This document shows positions 47,321-55,316 of a stretch of DNA of 64,000 nt, piece by piece (the first letter of the stretch is position 1; every line of letters starts with the position of its first letter). The notes beneath the pieces were generated by a model. It searched no databases, had not been told where the DNA came from, and saw only the letters and a list, made by a program, of their open reading frames with translations. Location of the stretch: positions 1-64,000 of the forward strand of contig JAQTUV010000004.1 of assembly GCA_028707175.1 (NCBI GenBank). Reading direction: 5' to 3'. The translations under genes and the position numbers were made by a program. The DNA comes from Sideroxydans sp. GTDB lineage: Bacteria > Pseudomonadota > Gammaproteobacteria > Burkholderiales > Gallionellaceae.

Positions 47321-47980
47321 TCAAAGCACCAAGAATATCCGGCGCAAGCCCAACAAGATCAGCACGGCTGCTGCCCCCCAACGAATCCAACGCGTAATCC
47401 ATTCGCGGTTGTCGCGCAGGCTTTTTCCAAACAAACTGATAAGCGGCAATAGTATCAGCAAGGGAGTCAACGCTGCCCCCAGACCGAATGCAACACCGTT
47501 CGCCATGCCTAACTTAATACTCCCCGCTGCCGCACACACGGCGAGCAGAGAGGCCAATGGTGCGCAAGGCGTAAGACTCAAAGAGAAGCCGAGTAGCAAA
47601 GGAGGCGCCCCCCCAGCACTACGTGCCACGCCACAAGGTGAGTGCGGCTTGGCGGAACGCAACAGCCAAACACCCGCTGCGATAGACGCAAAACCGATGA
47701 CCAGATTTCCCGTCCCGCCGCGCATCACTTGCGACAACCATGCCCCCGCTGCCGCTGCAATCGCACCGAGCATGGTATAGGCCAAGATACGCCCCGAGAC
47801 GAACAATCCCGTGTCCCGCAAAGCCTGCATCTGTGTGCCGCCGCGTCCCAACACCCAAGTCCCCATGAAAGGCAGACAGGTCGCCGTACACGCAGTCAGC
47901 CCCAATGAAGCGCCCAGCAACCACACGGTGAACAGCGTGGTCTGCTGGGGAATCAATGCTGGATTGAGAAAATCATCCAT
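47321..47980 (-). CDS. TauE/SafE or CcdA-like membrane protein
   Basis: This 219-residue protein has about six membrane helices. It carries cysteine/proline motifs TACTATCLPFMGTW near the N-terminus and SLTPCAPLASLL in the second half, which resemble the DsbD/CcdA and UreH-like membrane families. Such proteins move electrons or metals across the membrane beside metal operons. It overlaps the polyferredoxin gene by 8 bp. Confidence 0.8.
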   Translation of the reverse strand: MDDFLNPALIPQQTTLFTVWLLGASLGLTACTATCLPFMGTWVLGRGGTQMQALRDTGLFVSGRILAYTMLGAIAAAAGAWLSQVMRGGTGNLVIGFASIAAGVWLLRSAKPHSPCGVARSAGGAPPLLLGFSLSLTPCAPLASLLAVCAAAGSIKLGMANGVAFGLGAALTPLLILLPLISLFGKSLRDNREWITRWIRWGAAAVLILLGLRRIFLVL

Positions 47981-49028
47981 TGTTAGAGGTCGGTTTAGCG
48001 ATGATAGGGATCACGCGCTTCTTTTTCGTACCTTCTGGCGATTCATGCTTCACACGCGCCTTGTAGTAATCACGTGAAGATTTGAACAGAGCGATACCGA
48101 AAAACTTGATCTGGATCACGCCATCATCTGGGCAATACTCAGCACAGCGCCCGCACAAGGTGCAATCTTCGTGGAACGCTTTCTTGCCGAACTCGGTACC
48201 GATCTCGTGAATATCCATGGGGCATGCTTTCTCGCACACACCGCACTTCTCACACTTCTCGTGCGAATCCACCTTCACCAATTTCATCGGCGACAGTTTT
48301 TGAAACAGCGCATTCCAAGACAACAGGGGGCAGATGCGGCAGAACGGTTGGCGTACTGCAAGGGCTGCGATGATGATGAAACCGAACATCGCATTACCCA
48401 ACGCGCCCAAGAAGAAATTGATGTTCGTACCTGTACGCACGGCGATCTGCTCGGTGTCTGCTGTCAGCAAAGTCGTGACGACACGCGAAGGACAGACTTG
48501 GCAGAACGGATCTCCCAGCTCGTTGGATGCCACGCCCATCCCTGCCAGCAACGGCAAACCAAGCACCAACACCAACAACATCAACCACTTCACCGGACGC
48601 ACACGCCCCACATTACCCGGCTCGAACTGATGTAGCGGGCGCTTGAAGAAGAGGCCGATCTTTCTGAGCAACTCCTGCACCGTCCCCATAGGGCATACCC
48701 AGCCACAGAATGCTTTGTTCAAAAAGAAGAAGAACATGAAGAAGATACCGACCGACATCAAGGTCGGAATGAACACCTTCAAGGTGATGTTCTTGGCATT
48801 CGCCAACGCCTCGCCTACACGGTGATGCAACTGATGTTGATTTACGATAAGAATGCAGTGGTCGCCGGTCATCTTGTCGAACGCGCAAGACAAAGAAGGC
48901 AAAGCTTGCGAGACACGATCCACCGTATAACTACCCAACAACGCACCGCCATAGACGGTGACGAATAGCATGATGATCTGCACAGTGAAACGGAAACGAC
49001 CCAAGGTTGGGAATAGGCTCTTCAACAT
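47973..49028 (-). CDS. Membrane polyferredoxin, NapH/CcoG/NosR-like
   Basis: This 351-residue protein has about five membrane helices and many cysteine motifs: FCGWVCPMG, DPFCQVCPS and FCRICPLLS. Two ferredoxin [4Fe-4S] sites follow near residues 265-315 (CEKCGVCEKACPMD and CTLCGRCAEYCPDD). It should pass electrons across or along the membrane. In this operon a metal-reductase role during uptake is a reasonable inference. No partner nap, nos or cco genes are present. Confidence 0.88.
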   Translation of the reverse strand: MLKSLFPTLGRFRFTVQIIMLFVTVYGGALLGSYTVDRVSQALPSLSCAFDKMTGDHCILIVNQHQLHHRVGEALANAKNITLKVFIPTLMSVGIFFMFFFFLNKAFCGWVCPMGTVQELLRKIGLFFKRPLHQFEPGNVGRVRPVKWLMLLVLVLGLPLLAGMGVASNELGDPFCQVCPSRVVTTLLTADTEQIAVRTGTNINFFLGALGNAMFGFIIIAALAVRQPFCRICPLLSWNALFQKLSPMKLVKVDSHEKCEKCGVCEKACPMDIHEIGTEFGKKAFHEDCTLCGRCAEYCPDDGVIQIKFFGIALFKSSRDYYKARVKHESPEGTKKKRVIPIIAKPTSNNG

Positions 49029-49029
49029 G

Positions 49030-49980
49030 TCACACCTCCTCTTTCTTATCCGATGCTGCTTGAGCAGGTTTCTTTTCCGTCTTTTTTTGACGTAGCAACG
49101 GCGCAGCGCCCATCATTCCCAACAAAGCAAATCCCAAACCCATTGCCAGATTGCGTTTGTCGTAGGCATTTTCACCATAAGCGCTGTTGAATGCGGTCAG
49201 ATAGGTCTTGCCGCCATCGACATATTCCGTCGCCACCACAAGGTCTGCACCGCGACGCATACCGTGATCGTGGCCCGCGCCTTCTTTCTTTTCTTCTACA
49301 CGCTTAAAGTCATCGGGGATGTGCAGATTGAGTACACCTGCCGCATCCGTCAGTGCCTCAACCTTGCTGCCGTTCGATGTCTCAAGTTTCACCTTTTGAT
49401 TCACCAACGGTTGACCATTGAAACGTACGAGGAACTTCCAATCTTCATTGGCGCGATAACGGGAATGCTCACGCGGATACGGTTGCGGGATGATCTCCAA
49501 CTCGTTCTTCTGTTGCATGAACATCTCTGTAGGATTCTTCGCACCACGTTCACCGAAGTAATACACAGTGGATGCCACACGCACAGACTCCGCTTGCTCT
49601 TCCCGCGCCGTCAACATCTGAAAGCCACCCGTGGCAGGCTTATCCAACTTTGCGCCTGCCATCTCCATCGGCAACTGACGATGTGCGTTCTCATCTTTCA
49701 GATTGTTGGAATACGCATCAATATTGGCCGCCACAATGTTCTGCGGAGCAATACTGATGACCGTATTCTCACGATTAGCGCCACTCATCTTGGTCTTTAA
49801 GAGTGGTAGCTCAGTCCAAGCCCTTGGCCTGCCCATGCCTTCCATGCCCATTGCGCCAGCCATTGCAGCATGGTCGTGCCCCGCCGGCATCACCCCAGAA
49901 GCAGCCATGGGGTGTTCGGCGGCATGAGCGACGGAAATCGAAGCAAGCAAAATCCCCATCAAAATCGAGTTCGTTTTCAT
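49030..49980 (-). CDS. DUF4198 periplasmic protein, Met/His-rich
   Basis: This 316-residue protein has a signal peptide (MKTNSILMGILLASISVAHA). A Met/His-rich stretch (GHDHAAMAGAMGMEGMG) follows, then a beta-rich DUF4198 body (KFLVRFNGQPLVNQKVKLET), a second His patch (GHDHGMRRG) and a C-terminal membrane helix with a lysine-rich tail. The ATG at 49980 has an AAGGAG site. DUF4198 proteins are often found in nickel/cobalt or copper loci. The Met-rich patch favours copper here. Confidence 0.82.
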   Translation of the reverse strand: MKTNSILMGILLASISVAHAAEHPMAASGVMPAGHDHAAMAGAMGMEGMGRPRAWTELPLLKTKMSGANRENTVISIAPQNIVAANIDAYSNNLKDENAHRQLPMEMAGAKLDKPATGGFQMLTAREEQAESVRVASTVYYFGERGAKNPTEMFMQQKNELEIIPQPYPREHSRYRANEDWKFLVRFNGQPLVNQKVKLETSNGSKVEALTDAAGVLNLHIPDDFKRVEEKKEGAGHDHGMRRGADLVVATEYVDGGKTYLTAFNSAYGENAYDKRNLAMGLGFALLGMMGAAPLLRQKKTEKKPAQAASDKKEEV

Positions 49981-49990
49981 CGGTGTCTCC

Positions 49991-52372
49991 TTAGAATTTG
50001 GCCGAGACACCCATTGTCCATACACGGCCTGGATTCACTGTGATGGAAGGGTCTTCTGCGTTATAGACACCATCGCCATTGCTATCCGACGAACCACGAA
50101 TGGTGGAGTAGTAGTAACGATTGAAGACGTTATCCAAACGGGCGAATGCCGCCCACTTGAACCCACCCTCCGTTTTTACATCGTAATTCGCAGTGAGGTT
50201 GAACACGGTACGACCACCGATCCACACCACGTTCACTTCATCTGCATAACTACCCGATTGCGCATTCATCTCGCCCGTGAAAGATAGTGCTGACGTTGCG
50301 CGATAACGTGAGGTCAAGTTGAGCTTGTGTGCGGGTGAACGTGGCACTGTCTTGCCCGTGTTGTTGTAGAGCACCGAAGGCAGAGGCACACTGCGGGTTC
50401 CCATCGACATCCAATATGTATCATTGCGGGTGAACACAGCTTTCAAATAGGTGTACGCCAAATCACCAGACCATGTGTCACGCGAGTCTGTCTTTGCGCC
50501 CAATTCCAAGCCGCGATTTCGAACACCACCGATGTTCTGGTATTGCTCGGTAACACCCGTTGGGGATGTTTGGTATTGCCCCCCTGTATTCAGGATGAAA
50601 TCGTTACGATCAAGTTGGAAAATAGCAACATCTGTATCCAGCGGTACGCCCATCAATTCAGCCTTGCCGCGCACCCCAATCTCGTAGTTGATGGAATGTT
50701 CTGGCTTCAAGTCTGGATTGGCAGCGACTGACCCGGTAGGAGAAATCGTTCCTCCGTAGAGTTGACTCAATGTAGGCACACGGAAGCCAGTGGAGATATT
50801 GGAGTACACCTCGCGATCCTCCGCCAAAGCGTAGTTCAAACCTGCACGCTCAGACCAGACATTGAATGTCTTCTGACCTGTCGTCGATCTTCCTTGTGCG
50901 ATTTGCGTGGCGGTCAGCGGAATATTGCTGGAATACTTCGCTAGGATGTTGTCGTACCGTGCGTTAAATGTTGCGGTCAAGGCCTCTGCAAATTGCCACT
51001 TGAACTCACCATAGAGCGCCTTTGTGTTTGACGTAGAAAGATTGTCACTTGTCACTGTACCTGCCAGATTAAGTGGATTGGCGGCTCCTACAGCGGTATT
51101 TCGTGAGGTGTAATCCACCAAGTTAGTCGAGACTGATTTTTCCTCGAAATGCTGAAAATCTAGACCACTCATCAAACCAACTTTTTCTCCACCCTTACGC
51201 AATTCAGCCTTCACCCCTCGTTGAACTTGCTTGGTGTCTACTCCACTAACATAGGCATCAGCGATGTTTGACATATTGCAGCTAGGTAATGCGGCAACAC
51301 TGGTGTTTGGACAACTCGCGTTGCGCAAAAAGCCACTAGGATTGGACCAGCCATAGGTGTGATCAGTGAACGAATAGGTGTTCACCAATAGATTGGATGC
51401 ATCGCCGAAATCCTTTGCATAAGCCAAATTGAGCTTATCCAATTGAATATCATATTTGCGCGCATAGTCCTTGCCTGCAGTCGCCGATGCACTTCGTGGA
51501 TCGATCAACGCTTGCGTCACCCCCCGTACCGAACCATGACTATCTTTGGCTCGCTTCGAATTCTCAAAACCGAAAGTAACATCACTCGTATCGTCAATCA
51601 GATACTGAAGTTTTCCATCCACGTACTGTCTCGAATAAGCGCCTTGGTCATAGTAGTCATCCGCTGAAGCTTTGCTCGCTTGGATATGGCCTACAAAGTC
51701 ACCTTTCGTGAAACCAGCCCGTGCCAACCCCTTTTTATAACCGAAGCTACCCACTTCTGTGCTCACGGTGTAACCCGCCATCTTCGCGCCACGCTTGGTG
51801 GTGATGATGACCGCGCCGGAAAGTGCATCTTCACCAAATAGATAAGATGCGCCACCTTTGATCACTTTGATGGAATCGATGTTGTCGAGGTCGATGTTCA
51901 CGCGACCGGTACGCTCCAACACAGGCACACCGTCAATCACGATGGCCACGCCCGGTTTTTCACCCATGTAACGTTGCGCTTCCACACCGCGCAACATGAT
52001 CTTCACCGAGTCACCGCTTTGCACTTCCGCTGTCACACCCGGAATCGACTCCAGCACGTCCACGATATTCTTGCCGTGTTCTTCATCCACTTTTCTGCCG
52101 CTGATGTTGCTGACGTTACTCGCTTCACCACGCTTAGACTCGAAACGATCATCGATCGTTGTTGATGTGACGACCACTTCACCCAACATTTTTTTAGTGG
52201 CCCCACCCTTACCCGTGTCCGCCACGGAAGGTGCATCAGGGGTCGCAGGAGCGACTTGAGGCGCATCGCTCACAGGCACAACTGAAGTCACGGCTTCAGC
52301 AAACACCACCTCAGAAAACGACACAGACAACACGAGCGACATCGCGCTCATGGCAACAATCTTCTTATTCAT
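49991..52372 (-). CDS. TonB-dependent outer-membrane receptor
   Basis: This 793-residue receptor starts at ATG 52372 with a GGGGAG site. The signal peptide (MNKKIVAMSAMSLVLSVSFS) is followed by an Ala/Pro/Val-rich region (about 35-60) with GEVVVTSTTID as the TonB-box area. The plug (KNIVDVLESIPGVTAEVQSG; GGASYLFGEDALSGAVIITT) precedes the barrel, ending RVWTMGVSAKF. Upstream in-frame residues are probably not translated. It is the first gene of the operon, with two palindromes in its upstream region. Confidence 0.93.
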   Translation of the reverse strand: MNKKIVAMSAMSLVLSVSFSEVVFAEAVTSVVPVSDAPQVAPATPDAPSVADTGKGGATKKMLGEVVVTSTTIDDRFESKRGEASNVSNISGRKVDEEHGKNIVDVLESIPGVTAEVQSGDSVKIMLRGVEAQRYMGEKPGVAIVIDGVPVLERTGRVNIDLDNIDSIKVIKGGASYLFGEDALSGAVIITTKRGAKMAGYTVSTEVGSFGYKKGLARAGFTKGDFVGHIQASKASADDYYDQGAYSRQYVDGKLQYLIDDTSDVTFGFENSKRAKDSHGSVRGVTQALIDPRSASATAGKDYARKYDIQLDKLNLAYAKDFGDASNLLVNTYSFTDHTYGWSNPSGFLRNASCPNTSVAALPSCNMSNIADAYVSGVDTKQVQRGVKAELRKGGEKVGLMSGLDFQHFEEKSVSTNLVDYTSRNTAVGAANPLNLAGTVTSDNLSTSNTKALYGEFKWQFAEALTATFNARYDNILAKYSSNIPLTATQIAQGRSTTGQKTFNVWSERAGLNYALAEDREVYSNISTGFRVPTLSQLYGGTISPTGSVAANPDLKPEHSINYEIGVRGKAELMGVPLDTDVAIFQLDRNDFILNTGGQYQTSPTGVTEQYQNIGGVRNRGLELGAKTDSRDTWSGDLAYTYLKAVFTRNDTYWMSMGTRSVPLPSVLYNNTGKTVPRSPAHKLNLTSRYRATSALSFTGEMNAQSGSYADEVNVVWIGGRTVFNLTANYDVKTEGGFKWAAFARLDNVFNRYYYSTIRGSSDSNGDGVYNAEDPSITVNPGRVWTMGVSAKF

Positions 52373-52442
52373 ATACTCCCCTCTTACATTGACGATAAAG
52401 CAAAACGGGGCGCATGCTAAAACCACAGAGAAAGCCTGTGAA

Positions 52443-52459
52443 TGCGACATGATGTCGCG
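52443..52459. promoter_or_regulatory. Candidate operator palindrome 1
   Basis: TGCGACAT-G-ATGTCGCG is an almost perfect 8-1-8 palindrome, 71 bp upstream of the receptor start. A further half site, ATGTCGCA, follows 7 bp later. The form suits a dimeric repressor or activator. I cannot name the regulator. Confidence 0.55.
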
Positions 52460-52632
52460 CGGCAAAATGTCGCAGGGTATCCCCATCCATTTCGGAAAAT
52501 CGCTGAAAGTGGAAATTTTCGAGAGGGTGAAAAACCAAGTCAGCCTTCGTACAAAACAGCGTTCTGGGAGGAGGCGTACGGGCTTGCTGACTTGGCGATG
52601 CGCAATGTAAATCCGTTCTTCGCAGAATGGAA

Positions 52633-52649
52633 TGCGACATGATGTCGCA
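52633..52649. promoter_or_regulatory. Candidate operator palindrome 2
   Basis: TGCGACAT-G-ATGTCGCA is a perfect 8-1-8 palindrome sharing 19 bp with site 1. It ends 31 bp before the mutL TATAAT box, so it may control mutL, the receptor operon or both. Confidence 0.55.
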
Positions 52650-52680
52650 CCCTTGGCGCTTAGATCTAACGGGCTTCCGC

Positions 52681-52686
52681 TATAAT
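52681..52686 (+). promoter_or_regulatory. -10 box directly upstream of mutL
   Basis: A consensus TATAAT ends 6 bp before the mutL ATG. If used, transcription would begin at or next to the start codon and give a leaderless message. No good -35 box is visible (TTGGCG is 22 bp away, CTTAGA 16 bp). Confidence 0.4.
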
Positions 52687-52692
52687 CCGCGC

Positions 52693-54573
52693 ATGCCTTC
52701 TATCCAACTCCTCCCCGACCTCCTTATCAACCAGATTGCCGCAGGCGAAGTCATCGAACGGCCTGCTTCTGCCCTCAAAGAACTGTTGGAAAACAGCCTC
52801 GATGCAGGGGCAACGGACATCGCGGTGACCTTGGAGAACGGCGGCATCAAATTGCTACGCGTGCGCGACAACGGCGGCGGCATCGCCCAAGCCCAATTAC
52901 CTTTGGCCTTGATGCGCCACGCCACCAGCAAGATCGCCTCACTCGACGACTTGCAGCGCGTTGCCAGCATGGGATTCCGGGGTGAGGCCTTGGCGAGTAT
53001 GGCGGCGGTGGCGCAAGTCACCCTCACCAGCCGCACAGCGGATGCGGCACACGCATGGAAGATAGACACGATGGATGGCACACAAAGTGATGCCGTACCC
53101 GCCGCCCATGCGCACGGCACCAGCATCGAGATGCGCGAGTTGTATTTCAACACCCCCGCACGCCGCAAGTTCCTGAAGAGTGAGAACACCGAATACGCAT
53201 GGTGCGAAGAGACATTCAAACGCATCGCCTTGTCGCGGCCGGATGTGGCGTTCTCCTTGCAACACAATGGACGGATGGTTTGGCAGCTGGCTGCTTCACC
53301 GAACAATCCTCACCCTCAATCCCTCTCCCGCCTGCGGGAGAGGGAAACCGACTCCCCTCTCCCGCAGGCGGGAGAGGGGCTAGGGGTGAGGGTCTCTGCG
53401 CTCCTCGGTGCAGAATTTTCTCAACACGCCGTCACCGTAGAACGCCAGATCGCCAACCTGCATCTGTACGGCATCGCCGCCTTGCCCGCCTACTCCCGAT
53501 CCACGCGCGACGAACAATATTTCTTCATCAATGGCCGCTTCGTGCGCGACAAAGTATTGATGCATGCCGTGCGTCAGGCCTATCAAGACATCTTGCACCA
53601 CCAACGTCATCCCGCCTTCGTGCTGTTCCTAGAGATGCCGCCGGAGCTGGTGGATGTGAACGTCCATCCCGCCAAGAGCGAAGTGCGCTTCCGCGAAAGC
53701 CAAGGCATCCACCAGTTCGTGTTCCATGCGCTGCAAGATGCGTTGAGTGCGACGATGAAACAATCATCCTCCACGGCTGAAGCAACACCTACCGAAGTTG
53801 AAGAAACTCGCGCGCCCTATTTTGCGGAACAACAACCCATCCGCTTCGGCGCAGCCGAACAACAAGCGACTTATCGCGTATGGGAATCACAAACGAACAA
53901 CGTCGGCTTGCTCGATCAAAATGCCGCTGATGTAGGTCGGACTTCAGTCCGACAGCAACCAGTCGGGTTAAAACCCGACCTACAACAAGAGCACCCCCTA
54001 GGCTTCGCCCTCGGCCAACTCTCCGGCATCTACATCCTCGCGCAGAACCAACAAGGCCTCATCGTGGTGGACATGCACGCCGCACATGAACGCATCGTGT
54101 ACGAACGACTCAAGACCGCCTTCGACGCACAGCAGATGCCGACGCAACCCCTGCTCATCCCAGTGAGCTTCACGGCGGACACCTTGGATGTCGCCACCGT
54201 GGAAGACGAACAGGATGCCTTGTTGAGACTCGGCTTCGACATCGCCCCGCTTTCGCCCACCACACTGGCCGTGCGCTCCATGCCCGCCATGTTGAAGCAA
54301 TCCAAAGCCGAAGCCGCCGCCAAAGAAGTACTGCACGAACTGCGTGACTTCGGTGCCAGCCGCGCCCTCACCGAACGACGCAACGAATTACTCGCCACCC
54401 TCGCCTGCCATTCCGCCGTGCGCGCCAACCAGCAACTCAATCTTCACGAGATGAACGCCATCCTGCGCGAGATGGAACAGACCGAACGCGCCGACCAGTG
54501 CAACCACGGGCGGCCGACGTGGTTCCAGATCACGGTTGATGAGTTGGATGCGATGTTTATGCGCGGGAAGTGA
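52693..54573 (+). CDS. mutL: DNA mismatch repair protein, with two in-frame repeat insertions
   Basis: MutL links MutS to downstream repair. It starts at ATG 52693 (626 residues). The GHKL ATPase motifs are present: NQIAAGEVIERPASALKELL, ENSLDAGAT, DNGGGI and GFRGEALASM. The C-terminal dimer domain ends [15 protein letters not shown] family I repeat is read at about residues 206-233, between the ATPase and transducer subdomains. A family II repeat is read at about 414-431, in the linker. There are no frameshifts. The last 165 bp recur at 55317-55481. Confidence 0.97.
   Translation: MPSIQLLPDLLINQIAAGEVIERPASALKELLENSLDAGATDIAVTLENGGIKLLRVRDNGGGIAQAQLPLALMRHATSKIASLDDLQRVASMGFRGEALASMAAVAQVTLTSRTADAAHAWKIDTMDGTQSDAVPAAHAHGTSIEMRELYFNTPARRKFLKSENTEYAWCEETFKRIALSRPDVAFSLQHNGRMVWQLAASPNNPHPQSLSRLRERETDSPLPQAGEGLGVRVSALLGAEFSQHAVTVERQIANLHLYGIAALPAYSRSTRDEQYFFINGRFVRDKVLMHAVRQAYQDILHHQRHPAFVLFLEMPPELVDVNVHPAKSEVRFRESQGIHQFVFHALQDALSATMKQSSSTAEATPTEVEETRAPYFAEQQPIRFGAAEQQATYRVWESQTNNVGLLDQNAADVGRTSVRQQPVGLKPDLQQEHPLGFALGQLSGIYILAQNQQGLIVVDMHAAHERIVYERLKTAFDAQQMPTQPLLIPVSFTADTLDVATVEDEQDALLRLGFDIAPLSPTTLAVRSMPAMLKQSKAEAAAKEVLHELRDFGASRALTERRNELLATLACHSAVRANQQLNLHEMNAILREMEQTERADQCNHGRPTWFQITVDELDAMFMRGK
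53308..53392 (+). repeat. Family I palindromic repeat inside mutL
   Basis: CCTCACCCTC...GGGTGAGGG ends enclose two CTCTCCCGC-CTGC-GGGAGAG type hairpins over 85 bp. It is related to 29698-29774 in purL. It has no stop in the mutL frame and gives a peptide like [15 protein letters not shown]. Small length differences between the copies mean the internal frames differ. Confidence 0.88.
53931..53984 (+). repeat. Family II 54-bp palindromic repeat inside mutL
   Basis: TGTAGGTCGG...CCGACCTACA, 54 bp, is read in frame as [18 protein letters not shown]. This is the same frame and orientation as in purL, where 13 of 18 residues are identical. Confidence 0.92.
54409..54573 (+). repeat. Gene-tail repeat, original copy (mutL 3' end)
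   Basis: The last 165 bp of mutL match 55317-55481 without gaps, with about 17 differences by hand alignment (about 90% identity). Together the two copies bracket the nucleotidyltransferase/HEPN pair. Confidence 0.92.
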
Positions 54574-54654
54574 TTGGGTTTCACACGTCTGTCAAACCAT
54601 TCACCCGCGCCTTGGATATAATCCATCCGCCCCATACAGCAAACCCATTAAAAA

Positions 54655-54945
54655 ATGCGTCCATCACTTGCACTCCAAACACACCGACTAGCGATCCGCG
54701 AAATCGCTGCACGTCATCGCGTGCTCAATGTACGCGTGTTCGGCTCTACCTTGCACGGTGACGACACTGAAGACAGCGACCTAGACCTGCTGGTCGAACC
54801 AACAGCAGAAACCACGCTGATGGACATCGCAAAGATTCAGGTTGAAGTGGCGAGACTGTTGCATGTCGGCGTGGATGTGCTGACCCCGAACGCGCTGCCC
54901 GAAAAATTCCGCGCCCAAGTGATGGCGGAAGCCGTCGCGGTATGA
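54655..54945 (+). CDS. Minimal nucleotidyltransferase, MntA-like antitoxin
   Basis: This 96-residue protein has the MNT core VFGSTLHGDDTEDSDLDLLV (residues 28-47), with Gly30-Ser31 and metal-binding Asp42 and Asp44. It overlaps the HEPN gene by 4 bp (ATGA). By analogy with MntA/HepT it should AMPylate and neutralise the HEPN toxin. The pair lies between two copies of the mutL tail. Confidence 0.88.
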   Translation: MRPSLALQTHRLAIREIAARHRVLNVRVFGSTLHGDDTEDSDLDLLVEPTAETTLMDIAKIQVEVARLLHVGVDVLTPNALPEKFRAQVMAEAVAV

Positions 54946-55304
54946 GCAAAGCGGACACCCTGCGCATACCGGACTATCTCGGCCACATCGTCGAGGCCAT
55001 CGAACGTATCCATGAATACGTTGCAGATATGGACGAGGTCGCCTTCCTCGAAGACAGAAAGACTCAGGACGCAGTCATCCGCAATTTTGAAATCCTCGGC
55101 GAAGCCGCCCGCAACATCGAACGCCATCACGCCCAATTCGCCGCAGCCCACCCCGAAGTGCCGTGGTCAGTCATTTACACCATGCGCAACCGCGTCTCGC
55201 ATGGCTACTTCAAGGTTGACTTGGAGATCGTCTGGAAGACCATCCACACCGACTTAAACGAATTGCATGCGCAAATCCGCAAGCTGCTCGAACAGGTTGG
55301 TTAA
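54942..55304 (+). CDS. HEPN (DUF86) toxin, HepT-like
   Basis: This 120-residue HepT-family protein has the R-X4-H-X-Y active motif at residues 82-89 (RNRVSHGY). The helices VIRNFEILGEAARNIE and IVWKTIHTDLNELHAQI are typical of DUF86. Known HepT proteins are RNases silenced by AMPylation of the motif tyrosine. Arg82, His87 and Tyr89 are all intact, so it is probably active. It is coupled to the MNT gene. Confidence 0.9.
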   Translation: MSKADTLRIPDYLGHIVEAIERIHEYVADMDEVAFLEDRKTQDAVIRNFEILGEAARNIERHHAQFAAAHPEVPWSVIYTMRNRVSHGYFKVDLEIVWKTIHTDLNELHAQIRKLLEQVG

Positions 55305-55316
55305 ATTTCTGCAACT

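Larger units (their letters stand above)
52373..52692. other. Control region between the TonB operon and mutL
   Basis: This 320-bp divergent gap has no gene I can support. It holds two copies of the 19-bp sequence GAATGCGACATGATGTCGC, 190 bp apart, an extra half site ATGTCGCA at 52467-52474, and a TATAAT box right before mutL. It is the only obvious place for the promoter of the TonB operon. Confidence 0.6.
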
